From Xylogone sp. PMI_703 (lineage: Eukaryota > Ascomycota > Leotiomycetes): DNA of 64,000 nucleotides. Position numbers and translations under genes: made by a program. The notes under the pieces are model-generated. The model ran no database searches and had not been told where the DNA came from. It saw nothing but the letters and a program-made list of their open reading frames with translations. Within the stretch, counting starts at the first letter, position 1; every line of letters begins with the position of its first letter. This document shows, piece by piece, positions 32,360-42,682 of this stretch. The stretch covers positions 2,976,001 through 3,040,000 of the forward strand of contig JAJTUQ010000006.1 in the NCBI GenBank assembly GCA_021399445.1. The letters are read 5' to 3'.

Positions 32360-32730
32360 ACGCATGTTGAGGCGTCACTAGGAAGAATAGCAGTTGGGAC
32401 GTGTTCACCGTAAGTCTATCACCAAGGATAGCCAAAACACACGTTGCTGCACAAGTCTTTGTAGAAGAAAGAAGTCTGCAGAGCATCGGTTGAAACGCAG
32501 ACCGATCGGTTCCAAGTCTTGAAACGGGTAGACGTGCGACGAATTGTCGGTCTACAGCAAGTACTTGAAGATCACGGCCCCTTAATCGGTATCGGGCACC
32601 TTGGCGTGATACTTACCTATTTATCTAAACCCAACAGTCAATTATAGGTCTCTCTAACCTTGAGTTACGATACGACAGCTCAAAAGACGACAAAATCTTC
32701 ATCATCCTTATCTCACCGACATTTGAGAAG

Positions 32731-35700
32731 ATGGACACCGATCACCTTGCACGCAAACGCCCTGCTGGCATCCTTAGCAGAGCGAATTGGCAAGAATGGT
32801 TTAAACTGATGAGACTCTATTTCAAGGGAGAATCGCTAGAATTTGTGCTAAACAAGACAATCACAGAATACGCCTGGATTCAGAGAACCCCATCATCGAT
32901 CAATACCCCTGTTACACCAGCAAGCACGAAAACACCCGAGATCACTATTGAAGGTGTAGCAAAACAACTGGAGAGCTTGAAGGTGGAGGATGGACTACAA
33001 AGTGGATCAAAGGATGGCATATGGAATATTGAAAAGCAAGAGAAATATGAAGCCGCGTCTGCGAAGGTTTTATATATGATTTCAATCTGTATCGATGCCA
33101 TGGACAATGAACTGATCCGCGACGAGTCTGAAGCTCAACTGGCATGGACAAAGCTATACTCCAAGTATAGCAAGTTACTACCTCATGCTGCTCGAAGTGA
33201 AATGGCTCAACTCACCTCATTCAAGTTAGAGCAGGGCATGACAATCGAAGAGGGATGGATCCGAGTACAAGAGTTGAGGAGGAGAGTTGTGAAGGCAACC
33301 CCTGAACTCAAGGATGGCTTTAGCACAAAGCAAATATTCGAATTCTTTCTTGCAGGACTCCCAGAGGAATACTCGACAGTTACAACTGTGATCGACGCAC
33401 AACCGACACTTGAAATCGTGGACAAGATCGATATCCTCCAAAGACACGAAGAAAAGGTCACCAACTCAACAGCCCTCGCTGCTAGAGACAAGAGAGCACG
33501 AAGATCACAAGATAAAGGGAGCAGAAGCTCAAGTCGACGGAGCGGACATGAAAGCAGCTCGCCCGACCGAAAGGACGTTAAATGCTATTTGTGTGACGGA
33601 AACCACTCCATCAAATATTGTAAACTCAGGCGTGATGCGAGAAAATATGTTCTTGGTCTCAAATCCAAGGATAACAAATCACGACACTCTCCAAAGGCAA
33701 TAAGAGATGACGAGCGCAAGAGTCACCGCAAAAGCAACAAGTCCAAACGTCATGCCCATGGTCACATGGCCGGTCACTCCTCCGAGTCTAATTCGACGTC
33801 GGAGACGGAGTCAAGTTTTGATGACTCATCCGAGGAGGAGGACGAAGTTGCAGGAGTTTCAAAGGAAGCAATGCGTATGGTTAAACCTTCCGTCTGGATT
33901 GCAGACACAGGCGCTTCTTCTCACATGACTGACAACCCCCAGCTCTTTAAACAACCGATGGTCGATATTAGACGTCGTGGAATAAAGGTTGGAGGAGGAA
34001 GGTTATATGCATGGAAGAAGGGGACCGCTGAAATGAAATTGAAGGATGGAAGTACTGCATTGTTGTCTGATACTTTACTTGTTCCGAACCTTGGGGCTAA
34101 TCTCCTCTCTGCTCGACGCGTTTGCGAAAAAGGTTTTGATGGCTCTTTTGATCCACATGCAATGTATTTTACTCGAAAGAATCAAAAGAACCAGTACATT
34201 AAAGCCAAGCAACGCGGAGGAGTGTACATTGTGAGTTCTATCGTGAATGGGCCAAAGGAAACAGCTTTGGTTGGTGATGTTAAAACGGAGGAGGGACAAT
34301 CGCGATTTAACCCGCCCGGCGGGGAAAATCAAAATTCTGACAGTGACACTGAAACCTCACCCACACTGGCACCAAAGTCAGTGGAGAAAGTCACACAACG
34401 CTATAATTTATGGCATAGACGATTCGCTCATCTTGGAGTAAAGAAAATCTGTAACTTACACAAGGTTACCACCTTAAGCAGGCCAATACGAAAACCCATA
34501 ACTAAGGAACCTTGTGAAGTCTGCGACTTCACCAAGATGAAAGATCGTGTTAATAAAGCGTTGAGTGAGTGGGAGAGTAAGAGGCTTGCACTGATCTACG
34601 TGGATGCATGTGGACCGTTCCCACCATCAATAAAGGAAGACCGATACTTTGCTCAAATTGTTGATAGCGCCACTCGTTACATTTGGAACATTCCTGCAAA
34701 GACAAGAGCACATTTGGTCGAGAAGCTCAGGACATGGAAGATCCAAGTAGAGTACGAGACGGAGGAGAAAGTCAAGGCCATTAGAACTGACAATGCCTCG
34801 GAACTACTATCACTACTAGACGAATGGAGCACTTCGATCGGGATTCGGGCAGAAACAACAGCAGGGTACAAGTCAAACCAGAACGGTCCAGCTGAGCGAG
34901 CAATCCAGACAACTACAGCAGATGCTCGGGCATTGCTGAAGGAAGCTAGCTTACCGCTTGAATTCTGGAACTACGCTGTTGAAACGGATGCATACCTGAG
35001 AAACCGAACAGCATCTGGCCCGACAATTGATGGGAAAGTTGTTAGCCCGTACCAGGCATTCACCGGAGAGATCCCAAGCATTGATCACATCAGAGTTTTT
35101 GGATGTAAATGCGTGTCATACGTCAACCGAAAGGAGCACCCGAAGGAATCAAGAAAAGACAAGCTTATGGACCATGGACGGGTTGCAGTGTTTGTAGGAT
35201 ACAATCCAAACACGACCAAACAATATAAGGTCTATGCGCCAGACAGAGGCTGTGTCATCAAATCAAGCCGCGTCAGCTTTTATGAAGACATCCAAGGCGG
35301 AACAGTTGATTTGAAACTTCGGACAGGTGATCCTCAAGGAACAAGGAACGAGCTGGCAATTCGTAAACCAAGAGGTCGACCACAAAATGAAGTCATCGAG
35401 TCTATGCCATTCCCAGATCCGAAAGACTTGAATAACTTCGAAATTGTGATCCCGTCCATTGCGAATCCAGTGGTAACACGTAACGATCCAACCAGCCCAG
35501 CCGGCCGTCAACATGATCAGGAAAATGCAAGCGATCCAAGCGTGAATGTGTCCCATCCAGGAGGAGATGAGGGAGATGAGGAAAATAAAATTAGGGATCA
35601 ATCTCAGGCCCAAGCCGAGAACCATGATTCACCACCTGGTGCTAATATAGCATCACCTATCGAATTTCACCCGTCCGGCGGGGAAAATCAAGCACCACCA

Positions 35701-37509
35701 GAACCCGTGGAAGCGAGGTACGATCTTCGAAAGCGACAGAGACTCGATGACTCTGATGATGAAGACCGTCCTACCAAGATAGTTAAAGCCATGCTTGCAA
35801 TGCTGGAAGATCAAGATTACCAAGACCCAGACGAGATAGCTCTGGCCAGTTTAGTAACAGATCTAGATATTGTCATCCCAATGACGTACAAAGAGGCCAT
35901 TTCAGATCATAGATATGGTCAGAAATGGAAGGAGGCAATTGACGAAGAGATCGCATCATTACAGCAAAACGGCACATGGGAAGAAGAAATACCCCCGGAA
36001 GGAGCGAACTTGGTCTCCACCAAATGGGTATTCACTATCAAGACGAACCCCGACGGGACATTAAACAGGTTCAAGGCAAGACTGGTTGCTCGAGGCTTCT
36101 CTCAGAAATATGGGCAGGATTTCACTGAGACGTTTGCACCTACGGTTAGAATGGATACTCTTCGGATATTCATGGCCATTGTTGCAGCGGAAAACCTTGA
36201 ATGCCACTCGTATGACGTGAAGAATGCTTTCACCGAATCACACCTACGAGAACGAATCTTCCTGTCTCAACCAGACGGAGTACCCAAGTTAAAGAACGGG
36301 TACGCATTACGTGTCCTACGGAGTTTGTATGGGCTAAAGCAGTCCGCGCGGGACTGGAACCTACTCTGCAAGAGTTATCTCGTTAAGATTGGATTTGTCC
36401 AAAGCTTAGCTGACCCTTGCCTTTATATCCACAAAGAACGCAAGATCATATTACTCGTTCACGTGGATGACATCGCTGCTGCTGCACCAAGAGTGCAAGA
36501 ATTGGAATGGTTTGGAAAGACATTGGCAGATCGATTCCATACCAAGAACCTGGGGGAGATTCAAGTGATCCTTGGTATCCGTGTTACTAGGAATCGAAAA
36601 GAGAAAACACTATTCTTAGATCAAGAACAATACCTGGATAACATTTTGAACCGATATGGAATAACTCAAGAGAAGCACAGGCCAAAGTCAGTGCCAATCT
36701 CTAGTTATGACAAGCTACGCCCGACTTCAGACTTTGACAAGAAGGCAAACCTGACCGAGTATCAAGAGCGCATAGGAAGCCTGATGTACGCGATGATAAA
36801 CACCAGACCAGACATCGCGTTCGCTCTAGGCAAGCTTAGCCAGTACATGAGTAATCCTGGAGAGCACCATGCCAGTGCCGTAAAGGAACTCTTGAGATAT
36901 GCCAGATCAACGATCAAACAGCGAGTCCGTTATGGGCCAACTCCAATTCAAGCCAACCAATCGTCACGCCAAAGTAATGACGACAACAGACAAGCCGGTA
37001 GCTCTACACTAGTCATGTATTCAGATGCAGACTGGGCAGGAGACAAGACCGACCGGAAGAGCACTTCAGGAAACGTAGCCATGCTTTACGGAGGGCCTGT
37101 TTCCTGGGGGAGTAAGAAGCAACGTTCAGTGGCAACTTCAAGCACTGAATCAGAATACATTGCAATGTCAATGTGTGTCAAGCAGAGCCAATGGATCGCT
37201 CAAATACTCCGTGATATGGGATTCCCTCAATATATTGGGTCAGACCCGATGACTGTACAAATATTGGGAGATAATCAAGGCGCACTCGCGTTGGTAAAGA
37301 ACCCACACCTTCACGAGCGATCAAAGCATATTGATATCTGTTACCACTACATCCGCGACCTAGAAGAGCGTAAACGCATTATCGTCAGCTACGTTCCCAC
37401 AGCAGATATGGTAGCCGATGGCATGACAAAGCCGTTGCAGAAGACAATGTTCATGCGGTTCAAGGAACTACTTGGTCTGGCAACAGTAGGAGCAATTAAG
37501 AGACAGTAG
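32731..37509 (+). CDS. Copia Gag-Pol polyprotein
   Basis: One frame of 1592 residues carries all Copia functions in Copia order. These are Gag with a zinc knuckle (Cys285, CYLCDGNHSIKYC), protease (Asp392 in ADTGASSHM), integrase with HHCC zinc site (H about 562, CEVC about 594) and DDE core, reverse transcriptase (HVDD at about 1244-1247) and RNase H (YSDADWAG near 1430, then the STSGN, STESEY and ADGMTKPL blocks). No stop or frameshift separates gag and pol, so Gag and Pol must be produced from one ORF, probably by proteolysis or a reduced pol level through another route. The ATG at 32731 is the first in frame after the leader. Integrase preceding RT defines Ty1/Copia and excludes Gypsy. 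Confidence 0.96.
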   Translation: MDTDHLARKRPAGILSRANWQEWFKLMRLYFKGESLEFVLNKTITEYAWIQRTPSSINTPVTPASTKTPEITIEGVAKQLESLKVEDGLQSGSKDGIWNIEKQEKYEAASAKVLYMISICIDAMDNELIRDESEAQLAWTKLYSKYSKLLPHAARSEMAQLTSFKLEQGMTIEEGWIRVQELRRRVVKATPELKDGFSTKQIFEFFLAGLPEEYSTVTTVIDAQPTLEIVDKIDILQRHEEKVTNSTALAARDKRARRSQDKGSRSSSRRSGHESSSPDRKDVKCYLCDGNHSIKYCKLRRDARKYVLGLKSKDNKSRHSPKAIRDDERKSHRKSNKSKRHAHGHMAGHSSESNSTSETESSFDDSSEEEDEVAGVSKEAMRMVKPSVWIADTGASSHMTDNPQLFKQPMVDIRRRGIKVGGGRLYAWKKGTAEMKLKDGSTALLSDTLLVPNLGANLLSARRVCEKGFDGSFDPHAMYFTRKNQKNQYIKAKQRGGVYIVSSIVNGPKETALVGDVKTEEGQSRFNPPGGENQNSDSDTETSPTLAPKSVEKVTQRYNLWHRRFAHLGVKKICNLHKVTTLSRPIRKPITKEPCEVCDFTKMKDRVNKALSEWESKRLALIYVDACGPFPPSIKEDRYFAQIVDSATRYIWNIPAKTRAHLVEKLRTWKIQVEYETEEKVKAIRTDNASELLSLLDEWSTSIGIRAETTAGYKSNQNGPAERAIQTTTADARALLKEASLPLEFWNYAVETDAYLRNRTASGPTIDGKVVSPYQAFTGEIPSIDHIRVFGCKCVSYVNRKEHPKESRKDKLMDHGRVAVFVGYNPNTTKQYKVYAPDRGCVIKSSRVSFYEDIQGGTVDLKLRTGDPQGTRNELAIRKPRGRPQNEVIESMPFPDPKDLNNFEIVIPSIANPVVTRNDPTSPAGRQHDQENASDPSVNVSHPGGDEGDEENKIRDQSQAQAENHDSPPGANIASPIEFHPSGGENQAPPEPVEARYDLRKRQRLDDSDDEDRPTKIVKAMLAMLEDQDYQDPDEIALASLVTDLDIVIPMTYKEAISDHRYGQKWKEAIDEEIASLQQNGTWEEEIPPEGANLVSTKWVFTIKTNPDGTLNRFKARLVARGFSQKYGQDFTETFAPTVRMDTLRIFMAIVAAENLECHSYDVKNAFTESHLRERIFLSQPDGVPKLKNGYALRVLRSLYGLKQSARDWNLLCKSYLVKIGFVQSLADPCLYIHKERKIILLVHVDDIAAAAPRVQELEWFGKTLADRFHTKNLGEIQVILGIRVTRNRKEKTLFLDQEQYLDNILNRYGITQEKHRPKSVPISSYDKLRPTSDFDKKANLTEYQERIGSLMYAMINTRPDIAFALGKLSQYMSNPGEHHASAVKELLRYARSTIKQRVRYGPTPIQANQSSRQSNDDNRQAGSSTLVMYSDADWAGDKTDRKSTSGNVAMLYGGPVSWGSKKQRSVATSSTESEYIAMSMCVKQSQWIAQILRDMGFPQYIGSDPMTVQILGDNQGALALVKNPHLHERSKHIDICYHYIRDLEERKRIIVSYVPTADMVADGMTKPLQKTMFMRFKELLGLATVGAIKRQ

Positions 37510-37575
37510 GAGCGGTCAGAGGTGATACTGACAAGATGAGACTGACACAGGCTACATCATAGCACCTGTATGATC

Positions 37576-37585
37576 TGAGTAGGAG
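37576..37585 (+). other. Putative polypurine tract
   Basis: The purine-rich TGAGTAGGAG directly precedes the right LTR and is the likely plus-strand primer site, though short and interrupted by T. Confidence 0.45.
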
Positions 37586-37815
37586 TGTTAGGAATTATGG
37601 GAGCAGAGCATACTGGCGCTCGGTAGTTATGCGATCGGAGTGGAACGACTAATAATCCGGTAAGAGAGTATTTAAGGGTGCAACCCCTTAAATACTAGAT
37701 ATAAGAATAAGCATACAATGCATTAGCCAATATAAGCCTATTCAACCCTACATTACGGTAGTGCCTAGTGAACCAACACTTCCATAATATGAGCATAACG
37801 ATCATAATCTTCACA
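37586..37815 (+). repeat. Right LTR of Copia element
   Basis: 230 bp, identical to 32116-32345 by eye, followed by the ATAAT target duplication. Confidence 0.95.
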
Positions 37816-38280
37816 ATAATTACAAAAACAATATTAAAGTATTAACAAAAGGCTTAGGCAACAAAGGAGTCTTTCTACATCAACCAAAGTTATACTTAGC
37901 TAACTAATAAAAGAATGCGAAATGGCCATGTATAATATAATATTTTTAGCCAAGGAAGTAAAGTAATTAAAGGCTGTCAACGAATCAATTCAAAAAAAGC
38001 TTACAAAGTCAAGAAAACAAATAGTTGAGAAAAGCTCTATAACAGCTGAAAAGGCCCCTACAGATGGGGAGGTTAGTACAGAGGTCCATGAAGTAGTAAA
38101 ACCAGGAAATCCTACCTCACCTTCAGCAACTGGTCAGGCTCCTGCACGACGGCCACCGAAGTGCTCAGGGTGTGGAATTGTAGGGCATTGAATAACCAAA
38201 TGTCCTAATTTAGTTAACTACTAAATATATTTCAATATACGTTGTTTGTGGTTGAATATTTGAAGTTAAATGGTAGATAT

Positions 38281-38332
38281 GGTGGGAGAGTGCGCGAGTG
38301 GACCGGGTGCGCGGGTGGACCGGGAATTACGT
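38281..38332 (-). repeat. Right terminal inverted repeat of pogo-like element
   Basis: Inverse complement of 30742-30793 with two mismatches, followed by the TA target duplication at 38333-38334. Confidence 0.88.
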
Positions 38333-38334
38333 TA

Positions 38335-41300
38335 TACGTAGACGGCTGATAACCGTAGTGACACTATATATCGTTTAGTAGTCAACTATAACTGTTAACA
38401 TATTTCCAGTCCGGCCGGACATCCGGTCTGAGATTTACGGTAATCCTCAACTAAATTAATCCTTCAAATACTTTACAACGATGCTCACAAGTTAATTACT
38501 TAGAAATAATAAAAAACAATCCTATTTGACTCAAAAGCTGGGGGTCTACCGCTGAATATTTCGCTGAATAGATATAACTGGCGGGCATTATAGCTTTAGC
38601 CACAAATGCTCACATTTACAAACGTCCGATATGAGAAAATAGTAACCGGACTTTTACTTGATTAGGGGGATCAGCCTCCTCAACCATACGATATACAAGA
38701 TTATTAACGAAGTGTTATAATCAACTATACATTGGCTCCATTAGGTTATATCCAAGTTCATATGGTAAACCTGACGTGATTCCGAGTATGTTCTCTACGA
38801 CTAGCTGCATTATTACCTGACGTAGGATTGTCTGACGTAAGAACTAATTTGCTGTAACTTAAGGATAAAAAGCTTTGCTATGAGCTAAGAGCGCTTATAT
38901 TCCGGTTTAGTCAGATCACGGAAACTTACCGCAAATTGAACAAGGTTACAAAGCAGTCTCTTCACAAATTCAACAGTCGTATAAGATTTTGAAATGTTAT
39001 AGCCTAAAAGCATAAACTGATCTTACTCAACGCAAGTGAGGTACCTGAAGTATGGCGATGCGTAAGGCAGGGACAAATTGTTCTGAGATACTCCCTAGCT
39101 GTTATGTGAACATGTTATCTTAAATGGAATGGACAGTCAGTTTACATGTGCAAAATAGCCCTTGGAGTGTATAGTATGTTAAAGTAACTACAAAAGATTT
39201 AGAATAGTAATAGCTAGGATAAGGAAAACCCCATTCAAATAAATATATCAAATCACTATCTAGCTCTCTACAGATTGGTTGTGTGATCACAAGGGATGTG
39301 TTTCTTTCTGTAGTGACTTTTTTCTCCTTCTCTTCCACATGTGGACTACTTCAATTTAGTGCGATGGTTTGTTACTCACCTGCTCTTCAGTCATTTTGCC
39401 ACTGTTACTCCTGCACAGGTTTTGTCTTCTGCTAATGCATCCTCTGTAATGATAAATTTACCCCTAACACATTTGGCCTACCAGAAGATTAAACCCCTAT
39501 CAACCTTGATGTTATAATTGTCACATTGATATTATAAGCTGTGAAGTAACTTGCTTTTGCATGACCTACCTGGAGTATCTTCTCGTTTCTCTCACCCTTT
39601 CTTGCGTCAAGCTCAAAGTCACACCTGGTCATATAATGAGACCAAGCAAACGAATATGTGTTAAGAAAAAGATAGATACCAATATATTGCGACCATGGAG
39701 TAATGCATCACACGGCAGTAATCCCACAGAGAGAGCCGAACCAACCCCACCCACTACTTTTACATTATCGAAATTGATGCGCCGACCATAAATCACCATT
39801 GTAGCATGATAGACTTACACGAGTGAAAACATTGTAGACAACAACATGGCAGAATAAGGCTTAACATTTTTGAATATATTGGTTAGAAGTTATGTGGATA
39901 TCACTGATAGCTCCCCTTGGTTATGGCTTAGGAATCTGGTAAGGCCAGTATTGACATGGTGTATGTGATAGTCTGATACCACTCTTTGCTGTTATCAAGG
40001 AGAGAATATGAAGGGTATCCATACCAAGTTATTGCAGGAGGTTCGAACGGCGTGGAACATGCACCATGAAAGCAGCAATCTGGAGAAGCTCGGAGTGTGA
40101 TATATGTGTATTACATAGGTGTGACCCCGGTGTAACAATATGAAGTCACTTACTACTCTCAATATAAATGTTCTATTTTGTAGTTGTGGTTTGGAAGGGG
40201 ATAGTGTAGAGCTGCCAGTATTAACTAAGCACGCAATACCATCCACAATGATACCAGCTACAATTTGCCCCCTGCCCATAGAGATTCTCATGCTTGTATT
40301 CTATTCCATGGAAGTTGCGTTGCAAGTAACTTTGTGCTTACTGTATTGCTATCTTTTGGAATATTTGTAGGTATTTGAGAAAACGCAGTTGGGCAGGCTA
40401 ACTTTGGGATAACTGATCTGGGGAGGTTGATTTTCGACAGTAGAATCATATTGTGGTATTTTTCGGCATGCCAGTTTTCTTAGCATATAACGAATGGCAG
40501 TATTTATATTATCATCGCCTTAAGGAATAGTTAGTTCAATTCTACATTCCATCAATATCATGTCGTCAAAACATCGTTATATCGATTTGTAATTAATTAT
40601 GTCAAGAATTCGAATCATGCTAGCATATTAGGAGTCCTGGGGAGATTAAGCTTATCCTCAAAATTGAAAAGAAATCATAGCCAAACTGGCTCAAGGTGCT
40701 TAGCTAAAACCGGGATTAATACTAATATGCTCACATGGGGGTACTTTTCAGAGTGGCTCTCAGCTGATCAAAGTTACGAGGCACAGACTCCAGAAAAGGA
40801 GGGGTACTCGGATATGCCCAAAGTCCGAGATAGCATTTTACACTTAGTCAATCTATCTCATTATTAATTTATAACCCTGTATGTTATTTATTCCCAGATT
40901 ATTAGATAAACAAGTATATATATATGATAACTAGTTAATAGAGTAAAATATTCGCACAAATATGGAAGGAGTATCTTATCAAAGTTCTGTTGCGCGTGGA
41001 TTCGAAATAACAATTTCAAATTGAGAGACTCCCCGCAAAGTTGCTCTGCGGGTAGTGCATGTGGTCTGTCACCTTCAAGGATTAAAGGATTAAGGATCTT
41101 ACCGTAATCACTTGACCTCTTCGTAACGGTAAACAGTAGTTGTTCGGGAAGTTAACGTTGCTATATAAGAGCATTGCTAATGCCCAACTGACCATGTTGG
41201 GGTAGCAGAACGGCACGAGTGGTGCAGATAAGCCTTGGTCCGAGTTGTAAGCTTTTTTTCTAGGGCGGTAACTGCGGCAACTCGCGGCCGAACCGGATCA

Positions 41301-41705
41301 CTAATTTGCTGCTATCCCTTATAAGGTAGGTCATAGAAAAAGATGTGGTGGTGATGATGAGTCCTTCTACCGCATCAGGGAGGTAGTATCTAAAGATGTG
41401 ATGGCGATGATAAGGCGTCCTTCTCATGAGGCCATTTTTTCTATCGATAACATCAATGTCTTAAATTTCTTCATCCAATCCAGTATGCTCGTTCGGCATA
41501 AGAAACCAGGTTCTTGATGTATATTAGTCTTAAATATTTATTGCCAAAGTACCTAGTTATATCCCACCACTTCTTTTACATGTGAAACTGATCTATCTCA
41601 AATAACCTAGTAAGAAGAGTAATATATAATAGAATAAATCCATTTCTCAAGTACATCATCGACCTTAAACATTCATCAAGTTATTCTCCCTCTTGTCCTC
41701 CAAAG
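38335..41705. other. 3.4-kb gene-poor AT-rich region
   Basis: No gene with a recognisable domain on either strand. Short open stretches (39120-39338, 39561-39791, 39995-40291, 40664-40867) lack start context, domains or signal peptides. The last 150 bp likely include the promoter of the peptidase gene. Confidence 0.4.
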
Positions 41706-42682
41706 ATGAAGGTATTAAGCTTAATCCAGTCAGTGTGCTTACTGGCTGCGACTAGCATGGCTCTGGCTCCACCACGTACACACCCAAAACTGGTAGGCCA
41801 TGCAGCGCAAATCGGCGAGCAACTCTCCAATAAAAAGAGAGCAGCAGCCATCAGGAACGAACATTTTGCCAAATTAAATAAAAATTCACTTTCTAGCGCA
41901 TCTCGTGATGATGTGGACCCTAATGCTTCTGAGTTCGATTCAAACTGGGCTGGAGCCACTATCTCTCCGCCTTCTGGGGAAACGTTCAAGTCTGTCACGG
42001 CTACTATGACATTACCTAGCCTCACAAAGCCTCCGCAATCTGCTGGTCCTGGTGGGGAGTATTTCTTGTACGTGTGGGTGGGTATTGATGGTGACGGCGA
42101 CTGTGATGCGCTGTGGCAGACGGGTTTTGCAGGCCAGATCGAAGACGGCGTCACATCCTGGTGGGGCTGGGTCTGTTTGTGAGTGGCTTTTTTGTGTCTA
42201 TAAAGACCGTGTTGTGCTTGATAACTAATAAAATCCGCCATGTAAATAGTATTTCTAGTGAGAACGTTGTCTTTGATACGTATATTCTCGATGCGTCGAC
42301 TGGTGATACTGTCAACATGACAGTCGAAGCTCTAAGCAGCTCCGAAGGCATCTTCTGGCTGGAGAATTTGTCAACAGGTGAGAGCCAGAGTTATCAGGTC
42401 GCTGGGGGCGATCTTTGCATGGAGTCGGCAGAATGGATTGTCGAGGACCCCTATGCCTCAGATTCGGAGGGAGACATTGTCTACTTCCTTGTGTGGCCCG
42501 ACTTTGGTACCATGACCTTTGATGATGCCGTTGCATATACCAATAAAGGTACGGCAATAGGCCCTGAAGATGCCACTCTCTGGTATATCGACAACTATTA
42601 CAACAACATCACTCAGAACTCAGCTACTGTTACGGACAGTACAGCTTCGGTGACCTGGGTGGCAAGCGGTCCGGGTAATTAA
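41706..42682 (+). CDS. Secreted glutamic peptidase (family G1, eqolisin-like)
   Basis: Two exons (41706-42178 and 42250-42682; intron with GTGAGT donor) give a 301-residue pre-pro-enzyme. A signal peptide (about 1-19, ending SMALA) and a basic pro-region (KKRAAAIRNEHF) precede the mature start near SEFDSNWAGATI. Family residues present are the catalytic Gln in ALWQTGFAG and the catalytic Glu in AEWIVEDP, with FLYVWVGIDGDGDC between. Acid-active G1 peptidases degrade proteins outside the cell. Oddly, the usual WYEWYP-type segment reads SWWGWVCF across the intron, so a conserved loop near the active site is changed. Activity is therefore likely but not certain. Confidence 0.85.

Larger units (their letters stand above)
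32116..37815 (+). mobile_element. Complete Ty1/Copia LTR retrotransposon
   Basis: The element is 5700 bp with two 230-bp LTRs that look identical base for base, beginning TGTTAG and ending TTCACA. Target duplications of 5 bp (ATAAT at 32111-32115 and 37816-37820) flank it. The single 1592-codon Gag-Pol is open. A primer-binding site matching the anticodon arm of initiator tRNA-Met follows the left LTR. Identical LTRs and an intact frame point to a recent insertion, after the host pogo-like element had already decayed. Confidence 0.95.
30858..38220 (+). pseudogene. Pogo-family transposase remnant
   Basis: An ATG at 30858 opens a psq-like HTH (SSVRAAAYAFDVPAS). An in-frame TAA follows near 31009, and then the same frame resumes with the Tc5/CENP-B DNA-binding region at 31041-31301 (LEEELLENWIISMGKRGLPP). 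The catalytic region survives only as scraps, for example YNFDETDF at about 31350-31375. After the Copia insertion the last part encodes a zinc knuckle (CSGCGIVGH, then KCPN, with a TGA codon after the His) near 38160-38215. Multiple stops and AT-rich decay make it non-functional. Confidence 0.78.
30742..38332 (+). mobile_element. Pogo/Fot1-like DNA transposon, decayed, interrupted by Copia
   Basis: The element is bounded by inverted repeats of 52 bp and flanked by TA dinucleotides (30740-30741 and 38333-38334), the target duplication of Tc1/mariner-pogo elements. Without the Copia insertion it would be 1886 bp, the typical size of fungal Fot1-like elements. Its remnants encode a psq-type helix-turn-helix, a CENP-B/Tc5-type DNA-binding region, one DDE motif (YNFDETDF) and a C-terminal zinc knuckle. 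The middle (31300-32115 and 37816-38080) is very AT-rich and full of stops, as expected after repeat-induced point mutation. Confidence 0.85.

Noticed and set aside
40390..40440. Words resembling large-subunit rRNA
   Set aside because: Similarity covers only a few short words and does not extend; no rRNA gene is supported.
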